Below, piece after piece: positions 8,860 to 17,028 of a DNA stretch of 64,000 nucleotides. Origin of the DNA: Salinihabitans flavidus (GTDB lineage Bacteria > Pseudomonadota > Alphaproteobacteria > Rhodobacterales > Rhodobacteraceae); contig NZ_FODS01000001.1 in the NCBI RefSeq assembly GCF_900110425.1, positions 62,001-126,000 on the forward strand. Direction: 5' to 3'. Under the pieces are notes generated by a model. That model saw only the letters and a list, made by a program, of their open reading frames with translations, ran no database searches and had not been told where the DNA came from. A program made the position numbers and the translations under genes. Numbering within the stretch: position 1 is the stretch's first letter; the number at the start of each line of letters is the position of its first letter.

Positions 8860-9546
8860 TCAAAGTTGAAAGAGCGGGCGCGCGAACCCCGCACCCACCA
8901 GTATCCCCGCCTGTCCCAGCACATAAAGTGCCCAAAGCGCGACGGAGGCGGGCCGCCGCCAGCGCGACGCCTGCGACATCCGGAACATCCTCACCGCAAG
9001 GATCAGATCCGAGGCGAAAAATGCCAGCGCCCCCCAGATCGCCAGACCGCGCCCCTCAATCCCCAGCGCCAACAGCGCCATCGCGGCGATCAGCACGACA
9101 TAGATCCGCACCGGCCACTTCAGCGCCCCGGTATAAGGCGCCAGCCACATCTCGGTGGAGGCCGCGATCAGCAGGACAACACCCGCCACCAGCGGCGCGG
9201 CGCCAAGCCCCTCGATGCCGCCAATCCCGGCAAACCGCACGATATAGGCCAGATGCGCCGCAGCAAAGGCCACCAGCGCGACAAGAAACGCCCGCCGACC
9301 CGCACGCGACAGCGCAACATCGCCCACCGCCGACAGCACCAGCCCGCCGATCACCACCGGCGCGGCGAAATTCGCCGCCGCCCCCACGGCAAAGGCCACC
9401 AGCGGCACCGCCTTGACGGCGGTCTTTGCCCGCGACGCCCCGCGATGACAGAAGAACGCGCCATAAATCAGCGCCGCGACCAGTCCTACCGCGATCCCGC
9501 CATAGAGGATCGATTGGCGCAGCATGATTTCCTGAACGACGGTCAT
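8860..9546 (-). CDS. Lysoplasmalogenase-family membrane protein (YhhN/TMEM86)
   Basis: A 228-residue polytopic membrane protein of the YhhN family. Characterised animal members (TMEM86) hydrolyse lysoplasmalogen; bacterial substrates are mostly untested. Family features are the K-x-x-P-x-x-x-x-A pattern (AVKAVPLVAFAVG), GLVLSAVGDVALS and AFAAAHLAYI. About eight hydrophobic segments are seen. A start at Met 8 (MLRQSILYGG) is an alternative. It lies between ftsY and the formate dehydrogenase subunit gene on the same strand. Confidence 0.85.
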   Translation of the reverse strand: MTVVQEIMLRQSILYGGIAVGLVAALIYGAFFCHRGASRAKTAVKAVPLVAFAVGAAANFAAPVVIGGLVLSAVGDVALSRAGRRAFLVALVAFAAAHLAYIVRFAGIGGIEGLGAAPLVAGVVLLIAASTEMWLAPYTGALKWPVRIYVVLIAAMALLALGIEGRGLAIWGALAFFASDLILAVRMFRMSQASRWRRPASVALWALYVLGQAGILVGAGFARPLFQL

Positions 9547-9571
9547 ATCCGCCTCCGATACTGTCTCGGAA

Positions 9572-9640
9572 ACTCAATACCCCCGCCTTCATCTTTGTTC
9601 AAATACTCCGGGGGGTCCGGGGGCCGCGCGCCCCGCCGGA
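9572..9640 (-). repeat. GC-rich intergenic tail with GGAGTATTTGAACAAAGATGAAG motif
   Basis: Just after the stop of the formate dehydrogenase gene the minus strand runs through a GC-rich dyad (CCCCCGGACCCCCCGGAG) and then TATTTGAACAAAGATGAAG. Similar tails, a GGAGTATTT core followed by a GATGAAG-like end, are familiar to me from many Rhodobacterales intergenic regions, often 3' of genes. It may act as a transcript 3' end. Only one clear copy is seen in this window, so calling it a repeat rests on general knowledge of the group. Confidence 0.4.
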
Positions 9641-11326
9641 TCACACCTCGTCAGGAAAATGCGCCATCGTGAGAAGGATCGGGTTCGGCGCCGCCTGTCC
9701 CAGCCCGCAGATCGACGCATCCGACATCGCCGTGCACAGCTCCTCAAGAAGCCCACGGTCCCAGCGGTCCGCCTGCATCAGCTTAACCGCCTTCTCGCAG
9801 CCCACCCGGCAGGGCGTGCACTGACCGCAGCTTTCGTCCTCGAAGAACCGCAGCATGTTGAGCGCGGCCGCCTTCGCACTGTCCCGGTCCGACAGCACCA
9901 CCACCGCTGCCGAGCCGATGAAACTGCCATGCGGCTGCAACATGTCGAAATCGAGCGGCACATCGTCAAGCGACGCGGGCAACAGGCCCGAAGATGGCCC
10001 CCCCGGCTGATACGCCTTCAGGACATGCCCCTCCGGCATCCCGCCCGCCGCCTCGATCACGTCGCGGATGGTGGACCCCGCCGGCAGCAGATACATCCCC
10101 GGCGCGGCCACGCGCCCCGACACCGAATAGGACCGCAGCCCCCGGCGCCCGTTCTTTTCCACGCCGCTGAGAATCTCGCCGCCCTCGCGGCAGATCCGCG
10201 CCACCCAGTAAAGCGTCTCGACGTTGTGCACCAGCGTCGGGCGCCCGAAGACCCCCACCTTGGCGACAAAGGGCGGGCGGTGGCGCGGCTCGCCCCGCTT
10301 GCCCTCGATCGATTCGATCATCGCCGATTCCTCGCCGCAGATATAGGCTCCCGCGCCCCGGCGCAGGTCGATATAGCCCGGCGCCACGATGCCCGCCGCC
10401 TCCAGCGCGGCAATCTCCCGGCGCAGGATCTCCAGCACGGCGGGATATTCGTCGCGCATGTAGACAAAGGCCTTGTCCGCCTCCACCGCCCATGCGGCGA
10501 TCAGCATTCCTTCAAGGAAAAGATGCGGCGTGCGCTCAAGGTAATAGCGGTCCTTGAAGGTGCCCGGCTCGCCCTCGTCGCCATTGACGGCGATATAGCG
10601 CGGCCCCTCGTTCATGCGCACAAATCCCCACTTCTTGCCCGCCGGGAATCCCGCCCCGCCAAGTCCGCGCAGACCGGCCTCCAGCATCGTCTCCTGAACC
10701 GCCTCCCAGTCGCCACCGGTGCGCAGATCCTCCAGCGCCCGATAGCCGCCCGAAGCGCGATAGGCGTCGAGCGTCTCGTAATCGGGCAGATGCACATGGG
10801 TATCGCCCGCAGCGATCGCCGCCTGCACCTTCTCGGGCGTGGCATGGTCGATGTGGTTGTGCCCCAGTTCAAGCACCGGCGCGGTATCGCAGCGCCCCAT
10901 GCAGGGCGCGCGCAGCACCCGCACCTCGCCGGGGTCAAGCCCGTCCTCCAGCGCCTGTTTGAGCGCCTGCGCCCCCGCCAACTCGCACGACAGCGAATCG
11001 CACACCCGGATGGTGAGCGCGGGCGGCGGCGTCTCGCCTTCCTTGATCACATCAAAATGCGCGTAAAAGCTCGCCACCTCGTAGATTTCCGCCTGCCCGA
11101 TCCGCATTTCCTCCGAAAGCGCCCGAAGGTGCGCGGCGGAGATATGGCCATGGGCATCCTGAATCAGGTGCAGGTATTCGATCAGAAGATCCCGCTCGCG
11201 CGGCCGGTCCCCCAGAAGCGCCCGCACCTCCTCCAGCGCGGTATCGTCAAGCTGCCGGCCCTTGGGCGTATGCCGCCCCTTGCCCTTGCCCGATTTCCAG
11301 ACACCCTTGCGCTCATCCAATGCCAT
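9641..11326 (-). CDS. NAD-dependent formate dehydrogenase beta subunit (fused NuoE/NuoF type)
   Basis: A 561-residue flavin and iron-sulfur protein that passes electrons from a formate dehydrogenase alpha subunit to NAD+. An N-terminal NuoE-like domain has the 2Fe-2S cysteines CDSLSC and APCMGRC. The NuoF-like part has the FMN/NADH motif LRGLGGAGFPAGKKW, the GDEGEPGTFKDR loop, GAGAYICGEESA, and the 4Fe-4S motif CGQCTPCRVGC. The start at 11326 (MALDERKGVWK) follows AAAGGA; the frame is open 25 codons more. No alpha subunit, fdhD or small delta subunit is next to it: the downstream gene is a YhhN protein and the upstream one is divergent. It could instead serve another NAD-reducing dehydrogenase. 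Confidence 0.85.
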   Translation of the reverse strand: MALDERKGVWKSGKGKGRHTPKGRQLDDTALEEVRALLGDRPRERDLLIEYLHLIQDAHGHISAAHLRALSEEMRIGQAEIYEVASFYAHFDVIKEGETPPPALTIRVCDSLSCELAGAQALKQALEDGLDPGEVRVLRAPCMGRCDTAPVLELGHNHIDHATPEKVQAAIAAGDTHVHLPDYETLDAYRASGGYRALEDLRTGGDWEAVQETMLEAGLRGLGGAGFPAGKKWGFVRMNEGPRYIAVNGDEGEPGTFKDRYYLERTPHLFLEGMLIAAWAVEADKAFVYMRDEYPAVLEILRREIAALEAAGIVAPGYIDLRRGAGAYICGEESAMIESIEGKRGEPRHRPPFVAKVGVFGRPTLVHNVETLYWVARICREGGEILSGVEKNGRRGLRSYSVSGRVAAPGMYLLPAGSTIRDVIEAAGGMPEGHVLKAYQPGGPSSGLLPASLDDVPLDFDMLQPHGSFIGSAAVVVLSDRDSAKAAALNMLRFFEDESCGQCTPCRVGCEKAVKLMQADRWDRGLLEELCTAMSDASICGLGQAAPNPILLTMAHFPDEV

Positions 11327-11505
11327 CTGCGCGATCCTTTCCTGCGATATGGCGCGACCATAGTCCTTTCGCCCCCATCGCGGCGAGGTCAAAAGCGACA
11401 TCCGCCCGCCTGTATGCGTTGCGGTTCGGCCTAATCACGGCTCAACTTTTCCGCTTTCCGCGCCTATATTGCACAGAGGTTGCCAATGCGAAACGAGGCC
11501 CGCGC

Positions 11506-12549
11506 ATGATCTGGTTCACGATTGCCACACTGACCCCCGTGGCGCTGCTCACCGCCGCCGCTCTGGCGGGCGGGATCTGGCCGCTGGCGGCGCTGCTCTA
11601 TCTGACCGGCTTCACCTATGCGATGGACCGGCTGGTGCGGGGCGCGGCGGCCCGGCGCGGCGCGGGCGGGGAGTTTCCCGCGGGCGATGCGCTTTCGGTC
11701 ACGCTGGGGCTGGCGCATCTGGCGCTTGTGCCGCTCGCGGTCTGGGCGATCGGCGGGCCCTCGGGGCTGTCGCCCGCCGCGCGCGTGCTGGCGTTCTTCG
11801 CCTTCGGGCTGTTTTTTGGGCAGGTCTCCAATGCCAACGCGCATGAGTTGATCCACCGCGCCGCGCGCTGGCCCCGGCGGCTCGGCACGCTGGTGTATAT
11901 CACCCTACTGTTCGGCCATCATGCCTCGGCGCACCCGCTTGTGCATCACGTCCATGTCGCAACGCCGCGCGATCCCAATTCCGCCCGCAAGGGGGAAAGC
12001 TTCTATCGCTTCTGGCCGCGGGCGTGGATCGGCTCTTTCCGCGAGGGGCTGCGCGCCGAGACCGCGCGCCGGGCGCGGGCCGGGCGGCCGCTCTGGACGC
12101 ACCCCTATATCGGCTATGTGGGCGGCGCACTGGCATTGCTCGCCGGGTCAGTCTGGCTGGCCGGTCCGGGCGGTGCGGCGGCGCTGGTCGGTGTGGCGGT
12201 TTACGCGCAGATGCAGCTTCTTGTCTCCGATTATGTGCAGCACTACGGCCTGTCGCGCCCGCAAACGGCGGGCCGCCCTGCCCCCGTCGGCCCCGGTGAC
12301 AGCTGGAACAGCCCGCACATGTGGTCCAGCGCGCTGATGCTCAACGCGCCGCGTCATTCCGACCACCACCTGCACCCCGCGCGCCGCTATCCGTCGCTGA
12401 CGCTCGACACGGCGAGCATGCCGATCCTGCCGCGCTCGCTTCCGGTGATGGGGGCGGTGGCGCTCGTCCCGCCACTCTTTCACCGGATGATGGCGCCCCG
12501 TCTGGCGGTTCTGTCCCGGTCGCGGCAGACTGCAGGCCGAGCCTCGTAA
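11506..12549 (+). CDS. AlkB-like membrane fatty acid desaturase/alkane hydroxylase family protein
   Basis: A 347-residue membrane di-iron protein related to alkane 1-monooxygenase. The three histidine clusters that bind iron are present: HELIH (113-117), the stretch from HHASAH to HHVHV (138-150), and RHSDHH about 290 residues in. Four to six hydrophobic helices surround them. The segment NSARKGESFYRFWPR between clusters 2 and 3 is typical of AlkB relatives. Substrate could be an alkane, a fatty acyl chain or another lipid. No rubredoxin or ferredoxin gene is adjacent. It is divergent from the formate dehydrogenase gene with about 180 bases between. Confidence 0.8.
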   Translation: MIWFTIATLTPVALLTAAALAGGIWPLAALLYLTGFTYAMDRLVRGAAARRGAGGEFPAGDALSVTLGLAHLALVPLAVWAIGGPSGLSPAARVLAFFAFGLFFGQVSNANAHELIHRAARWPRRLGTLVYITLLFGHHASAHPLVHHVHVATPRDPNSARKGESFYRFWPRAWIGSFREGLRAETARRARAGRPLWTHPYIGYVGGALALLAGSVWLAGPGGAAALVGVAVYAQMQLLVSDYVQHYGLSRPQTAGRPAPVGPGDSWNSPHMWSSALMLNAPRHSDHHLHPARRYPSLTLDTASMPILPRSLPVMGAVALVPPLFHRMMAPRLAVLSRSRQTAGRAS

Positions 12550-12589
12550 AACACTGGATCGGCAGGGCGCGCTCTGGCACGATGCGGGC

Positions 12590-12982
12590 ATGATACGTTC
12601 TGCCCTCCTTCTCGCGGCGCTTGCCGCCCCCCTGCCCGCCACCGCGCAGATGAGCGCGCAGGAATTCGACGCCTATACTCAGGGCAAGACGCTCTACTAT
12701 CTCGTCAACGGCATCCGCTACGGGATCGAGAAATATCTGCCCGGTCGCCGCGTCCGCTGGGCCTATCTCGATGACGAGTGTGTTGAGGGGTACTGGTATC
12801 CCGAAGGCGAGACGATCTGCTTTGTCTATGAGCACAACCCGGACCCGCAGTGCTGGATCTTCGAGCTGGGCGAAAACGGTTTGCGCGCCGATTTCGCCAA
12901 TTCCGATGATGGCAGCACGGCCTATGAAGTCGAAGGAACGGGCGAGGATCTGATCTGCCCCGGTCCCAAGGTCGGCGTTTAG
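12590..12982 (+). CDS. Small exported protein of unknown function
   Basis: A 130-residue protein with a clear signal peptide (hydrophobic core LLLAALAAPLPA, cleavage after TAQ). The mature part is acidic and rich in Tyr and Trp, with three cysteines (ECVEGYW, ETICFVYE, PQCWIF) and a fourth at the C-terminus. This suggests disulfide-stabilised periplasmic folding. I do not recognise the family. The gene lies 40 bases after the AlkB-like gene and may be cotranscribed with it. It converges on moeB with 72 bases between the stops. Confidence 0.75.
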   Translation: MIRSALLLAALAAPLPATAQMSAQEFDAYTQGKTLYYLVNGIRYGIEKYLPGRRVRWAYLDDECVEGYWYPEGETICFVYEHNPDPQCWIFELGENGLRADFANSDDGSTAYEVEGTGEDLICPGPKVGV

Positions 12983-12992
12983 GCGCAGGGAC

Positions 12993-13010
12993 ACCGCGCG
13001 GTAACGCGGT
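12993..13010. terminator. Short hairpin between convergent genes
   Basis: ACCGCG and CGCGGT form a perfect six-base-pair stem around CGGTAA in the 72-base space between the exported-protein stop and the moeB stop. There is no U-run, so it is a weak candidate for a two-way terminator. It sits just beside the repeat element copy 2. Confidence 0.35.
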
Positions 13011-13024
13011 CCGCCGAAAATCGG

Positions 13025-13066
13025 CACCGACGTGATACCGACAAAATACCGACGTTATACCGACGT
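13025..13066 (-). repeat. 11-bp x 4 repeat element, copy 2
   Basis: Plus strand units at 11-base spacing: CACCGACGT, GATACCGACAA, AATACCGACGT and TATACCGACGT. The last unit overlaps the end of moeB, so the repeat encodes the final residues Thr-Ser-Val and the stop codon TAA. Orientation relative to moeB is the same as copy 1 relative to metZ. The stretch GATACCGACAAAATACCGAC is identical to copy 1 over 20 bases. Confidence 0.85.
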
Positions 13067-14119
13067 GGCTTTTTGCCCCTTTTCGCCCCCGCACACCGGG
13101 CAGTCGGGACGCGGTTTCAGGGTGATTTTCCGGCTCTCTCCATAGAGCGCGTCATAGATCAACATCTGCCCCCGAAGCGGCTCTCCGGCCCCGGTGATGA
13201 GCTTGATCGCCTCCACCGCCATCATCGCCCCGATCACCCCCGGCAGCGGCCCCAGCACCCCGGCCTCCGCGCAGGTGGGCGCAAGCCCCGGTGCGGGCTC
13301 CTCGGGGAAAATACATTCATAGCAGGGCGCGCCTCGGGCCGGGTCGAATATGCTCAACTGCCCCTCCCACTGGGATAAGGCTCCTGAAATCAGTGGCTTG
13401 TCCTGCGCGGCGCTGGCCTGATTGGCAAGGTAGCGTGTGGCGAAATTGTCGGTCCCGTCCAGCACGAGATCGTAGTCGGAAATGAGAGTTTCAGCCTCCT
13501 CCGCAGTCAACCGCCGGTGATAGGGGCGCACCGTGACAAAGGGATTCTGCGCTTGCATCGCCTGCGCCGCGGATTGCACCTTTGGCAGGCCGATGTCGGC
13601 ATCGCGGTGGATCACCTGACGCTGAAGGTTGGAGTTTTCCACCACGTCATCGTCGACCACCCCGATCGTGCCCACCCCCGCCGCCGCCAGATAGAGCAAC
13701 GCCGGAGACCCAAGCCCCCCCGCTCCGATCACCAGAACCCGCGCCTGTTTGAGACGCTTCTGGCCGGGCCCGCCGATCTCGCGCAGAACGATATGCCGGG
13801 CAAAGCGGTCAAGCTCGGTTTCGGAAAAAGTCGCTGTCTTCTCAGCCATATGTGCCTTCTCTTTCGGGGCCTTCCCACGCAGCCAGACAAGACCCGCGCG
13901 ATAGACGAAACCGATCGCCACAAACCCACCAAGGATCAGCCAGCCTTCGGGTCCGCCACCCGTTGCCGCACGCATCGGATGATCCGGAGGCAGGAGCAGA
14001 TTCACCGATAGCACCGCGAGGTAGAGCACCGCGATCATGCCCCAGCGAATCCGTCGCTGCACCCCCACGACCGCGCCAATTCCCCAAAGCGCCGCCGCGC
14101 CTCCCAGAACCAGAAGCAT
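13055..14119 (-). CDS. MoeB/ThiF/HesA-family adenylyltransferase with N-terminal membrane helices
   Basis: An E1-like enzyme that adenylates the C-terminal glycine of a ubiquitin-fold sulfur carrier (MoaD or ThiS). The catalytic part starts near residue 95 and holds VIGAGGLGSPALLYLAAAG (ATP site), the arginine RQVIHRDADIGLPK region, the zinc-binding pairs CYEC and CPVC, and the catalytic-cysteine region PTCAEAGVLGPLPG. The first 85 residues are extra: three hydrophobic segments ([53 protein letters not shown]). This would tether the enzyme to the membrane. An alternative is that translation starts at Met 91 (MAEKTATFSETELDRF). Its ATG overlaps the dut stop by one base. Confidence 0.88.
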   Translation of the reverse strand: MLLVLGGAAALWGIGAVVGVQRRIRWGMIAVLYLAVLSVNLLLPPDHPMRAATGGGPEGWLILGGFVAIGFVYRAGLVWLRGKAPKEKAHMAEKTATFSETELDRFARHIVLREIGGPGQKRLKQARVLVIGAGGLGSPALLYLAAAGVGTIGVVDDDVVENSNLQRQVIHRDADIGLPKVQSAAQAMQAQNPFVTVRPYHRRLTAEEAETLISDYDLVLDGTDNFATRYLANQASAAQDKPLISGALSQWEGQLSIFDPARGAPCYECIFPEEPAPGLAPTCAEAGVLGPLPGVIGAMMAVEAIKLITGAGEPLRGQMLIYDALYGESRKITLKPRPDCPVCGGEKGQKATSV

Positions 14120-14589
14120 CAGCCGGTTCCCGTGGAGCCGAAGCCCCCTCCGCTCCGCGCGGTGTGGCTCAACCCACCGGCCACGACAAACCGCGCCCGC
14201 AACACCGGCGCCACCACCAACTGGGCGATCCGCGCCCCGTGGGCGATGTGAAATGGCTCTTCTCCGGCATTCAACACGATAACGCCAAGCGGACCGCGAT
14301 AATCGTTGTCGATCGTGCCGGGACTGTTGGGCAGAGTGATCCCATGCCTGAGCGCGAGCCCCGAACGGGGGCGAACTTGTATCTCGTAACCTTCTGGTAT
14401 CTCTATCTGAATCCCCGTCGGCACCAGAGTCCTGCCTCCCGCCTTCACAATCACACCGTCACGTTCACCCACCGGAAAATTGGCACGCAGATCGGCCCCC
14501 GCCGCCCCTGCGGTTTCATAGAACGGCAGCGGCACAGAGCGATCAGCTCCCGCGCACCACGCCACCCTGATCTCGATATCCTGTGCCAT
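14119..14589 (-). CDS. dut: Deoxyuridine 5'-triphosphate nucleotidohydrolase
   Basis: Hydrolyses dUTP to dUMP and pyrophosphate, keeping uracil out of DNA and supplying dTMP synthesis. The 156-residue protein shows the five trimeric-dUTPase motifs: AGADLRA (1), PRSGLALR (2), [17 protein letters not shown] (3), RIAQLVVAP (4) and [10 protein letters not shown] (5, the P-loop-like tail). It lies between coaBC (21 bases upstream) and moeB (overlapping stop and start), so the three are probably one operon. The coaBC-dut pair is a common proteobacterial arrangement. Confidence 0.96.
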   Translation of the reverse strand: MAQDIEIRVAWCAGADRSVPLPFYETAGAAGADLRANFPVGERDGVIVKAGGRTLVPTGIQIEIPEGYEIQVRPRSGLALRHGITLPNSPGTIDNDYRGPLGVIVLNAGEEPFHIAHGARIAQLVVAPVLRARFVVAGGLSHTARSGGGFGSTGTG

Positions 14590-14610
14590 GCACCCCCACC
14601 ATCACAGGCC

Positions 14611-15804
14611 TCAGCCAAGCACATCGGCAATGCGCTCGGCCAGTCTCTGGGCCACTTCATCCTTGCCCATGCGCGGCCAGCTTTCGGCACTTTCCTGCGA
14701 AATGAGGACCACGGCATTCTCCGATCCACCCATGATCCCGGTTTCGGGGCTTACGTCGTTGGCCACGATCCAGTCACAGCCCTTGCGTTCACGCTTGGCG
14801 GTGGCATTGGCGATCACATCATCGGTTTCGGCGGCAAACCCGATCACCAGACGGGGCCTGTCCTTCTTCATCTGGCTGACGCTCGCAAGAATATCGGTAT
14901 TCTCGGCAAACTCCATCGACGGTATACTACCCGCCAGCTTTTTGATCTTGCTGTCAGAGCGTGTCGCCGCCCGCCAGTCGGCCACGGCCGCAGCAAAGAT
15001 TGCGACATCGACCGGAAGCACGCCCTGCACGGCCTGAAGCATCTCCGACGCGGTTTCGACCTCGACCACATGCGCGCCGTCGGGCCGGGGCGCGTCTGCC
15101 GGGCCGGTGACAAAAACCACATCCGCCCCCATTCGCACCAGCGCCCGCGCAATCGCGCTACCCTGCGCGCCCGAAGATCGGTTGGCGATATAGCGTACGG
15201 GATCAATCGGTTCGTGCGTCGGGCCAGAGGTCACAAGCACCCTGCGCCCGGTCAACGGCCCTTCAGACAAGGCCCATTCGATGGCTGAGACGATCTCCAT
15301 CGGTTCTGCCATGCGGCCCAGCCCATATTCGCCGCAGGCCATGTCACCGTCGTTCGGCCCGACGACGCCCACCCCGTCGGCGCGAAGCATGGCCATATTC
15401 CGCCGCGTCGCGGGATGCTCCCACATGCGTACGTTCATCGCCGGCGCCAGAAGGACCGGTGTGTCCGTCGCCATGAGCAGAGTAGAGGCCAGATCGTCCG
15501 CATGCCCCCCCGCCATCTTCGCCAGAAGATCGGCCGTGGCCGGCGCAACCACGACCAGATCAGCAGAGCGCGAAAGCTGAATATGCCCCATCTCCGCCTC
15601 GTCTGTCAGATCAAACAAATCGCGATACACTTTCTCTCCAGCCAGTGCTGAGATCGAAAGCGGGGTCACAAATTCCGCGCCACCACGGGTCACGACGGGC
15701 GTCACCCATGCTCCGCGTTCGCGCAGTCGACGAATGAGGTCCAGCGACTTGTAGGCAGCAATCCCGCCCCCGATAATCAGCAGGATGCGCTTGTCGATCA
15801 GCAT
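14611..15804 (-). CDS. coaBC: Phosphopantothenoylcysteine decarboxylase / phosphopantothenate-cysteine ligase
   Basis: Bifunctional enzyme of coenzyme A synthesis. The N-terminal CoaC half is a flavoprotein with GGGIAAYKSLDLIRRL, the PASANT-like loop VVAPATADLLAKMAGGHADD, and LLAPAMNVRMWEHPAT, whose Asn-Met pair is catalytic. The C-terminal CoaB half holds the nucleotide site VLVTSGPTHEPIDPVRYI, NRSSGAQGSAIARAL and SKIKK. The 397 residues match the usual length. First gene of a likely coaBC-dut-moeB operon; a possible 62-codon reading frame overlaps its start by seven bases. Confidence 0.96.
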   Translation of the reverse strand: MLIDKRILLIIGGGIAAYKSLDLIRRLRERGAWVTPVVTRGGAEFVTPLSISALAGEKVYRDLFDLTDEAEMGHIQLSRSADLVVVAPATADLLAKMAGGHADDLASTLLMATDTPVLLAPAMNVRMWEHPATRRNMAMLRADGVGVVGPNDGDMACGEYGLGRMAEPMEIVSAIEWALSEGPLTGRRVLVTSGPTHEPIDPVRYIANRSSGAQGSAIARALVRMGADVVFVTGPADAPRPDGAHVVEVETASEMLQAVQGVLPVDVAIFAAAVADWRAATRSDSKIKKLAGSIPSMEFAENTDILASVSQMKKDRPRLVIGFAAETDDVIANATAKRERKGCDWIVANDVSPETGIMGGSENAVVLISQESAESWPRMGKDEVAQRLAERIADVLG

Positions 15805-15986
15805 ATCGGCCCCCGGCGGTTGGTTTCGCAGCCGCAGACTAGGGCCAAGGGCGACAAGTGACCACCCTCTTTCCGAATGGTGGCGCAGGGATCATCACGG
15901 TCCACCACGGGCTGGCCAAGACGGATGGCGATCCGCAAAATGCCGTTCGCCTTGACTACTTGCCCCGGCGCGAAAATCTGCGCCAT
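15798..15986 (-). CDS. Possible small protein overlapping the coaBC start
   Basis: A 62-codon frame on the coaBC strand ends inside the coaBC start (ATATGCTGA), which would allow translational coupling. It encodes MAQIFAPGQVVKANGILRIA followed by a basic region and several cysteines near the end. Third codon positions lean to G or C, but not strongly. I know no family match. The opposite strand is also open here, so the frame may be chance. Low confidence. Confidence 0.3.
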   Translation of the reverse strand: MAQIFAPGQVVKANGILRIAIRLGQPVVDRDDPCATIRKEGGHLSPLALVCGCETNRRGPIC

Positions 15987-16070
15987 CGACCGACGAAACG
16001 CGTGTCCCTGCGTTTTTGGTATCTTGCGGCGTCCGCACTTCGTCGTGGCATTGCGCCAGAGGCATTGCCT

Positions 16071-16949
16071 TCAGGACAAGAAGTGCTGCACCTCCTCACC
16101 ATGTCCCTCAAGTGAGCGGCGCATTTTCTGAAATGCACTGACCTCAAGCTGGCGCACACGCTCCTTGCTCACGCCAAGTTCCGTCCCGATGCTCTCCAGC
16201 GTGCGGGGATCATCGCGAAGGCGACGCTCGCGCAAAATCAATCGTTCCCGCTCCGTTAGCTTGTCCATCGCTTCCACCAGCCAGATGCGCAGCTTCTCCT
16301 GATCGTGTCCATGTTCCACCGCTTCTGAGCCGATAGTGTTGTCGTCCTCCAGAACGTCAATCCATTCGCGCCCTTCGTCCTCGGTGCTCTGCGTGGCATT
16401 GAGCGAAAAATCATTGCCCGAAAGCCGGCCCTGCATCATCTCCACATCCGCCACCGATACGCCAACCTCCTGCGCGATCAGCTCCCGCAGTTGGTGGGAA
16501 TCGAGCGAGCCACCGTCTGCCATCGCTTCGCGTTCGAGTCGCGCCTGCACGCGCTTGAGATTGAAAAACAGCGACTTTTGCGAAGAGGTTGAGCCGGTCC
16601 GAACCAGCGACCAGTTGCGCATGACGTGATCCTGAATGCTGGCGCGAATCCACCAGACCGCATAGGTCGAGAATCGAACGCCGCGTTCAGGGTCGAATTT
16701 TTCAGCGGCCTTCATCAGGCCAAGCCCGGCTTCCTGAATCAAATCATTCATCGGAACGCCGTAGCGCCTGAACTTCGCCGCCATCGATATGGCCAGCCGC
16801 ATATAGGCTGTCACCAGACGATGCAGCGCCGTCTCGTCGCGGTGGTCGCGCCATGCGCGCGCCAGATCGAGTTCGGTTTCCGCATCGAGCATCTCGGCGC
16901 GCATCGCCCTTCGGGTCATCGTCGACCGCTCCATGGCATCATAGGGCAT
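16071..16949 (-). CDS. rpoH: Alternative sigma factor RpoH
   Basis: Sigma-32-type factor of 292 residues. Region 2 is clear (LIQEAGLGLMKAAEKFDPER, then RFSTYAVWWIRASIQDHVMR), as is the RpoH box SSQKSLFFNLKR, which marks this family against other sigma-70 groups. Region 4 ends with the helix-turn-helix TLESIGTELGVSKERVRQLE. Rhodobacterales often carry two rpoH genes. The serine in SQKSLFF, where classical RpoH has Arg/Lys, suggests the RpoHII type linked to singlet-oxygen and oxidative stress, but assigning the paralogue needs a tree. It is transcribed alone, divergent from cobU. Confidence 0.92.
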   Translation of the reverse strand: MPYDAMERSTMTRRAMRAEMLDAETELDLARAWRDHRDETALHRLVTAYMRLAISMAAKFRRYGVPMNDLIQEAGLGLMKAAEKFDPERGVRFSTYAVWWIRASIQDHVMRNWSLVRTGSTSSQKSLFFNLKRVQARLEREAMADGGSLDSHQLRELIAQEVGVSVADVEMMQGRLSGNDFSLNATQSTEDEGREWIDVLEDDNTIGSEAVEHGHDQEKLRIWLVEAMDKLTERERLILRERRLRDDPRTLESIGTELGVSKERVRQLEVSAFQKMRRSLEGHGEEVQHFLS

Positions 16950-17028
16950 GAATTTTTCCTTCCCTGCTTGCGCATCATGACCTTACTACGCATCTTTCGG
17001 CGCACCGGATCACTTTGGACGGATTGGT

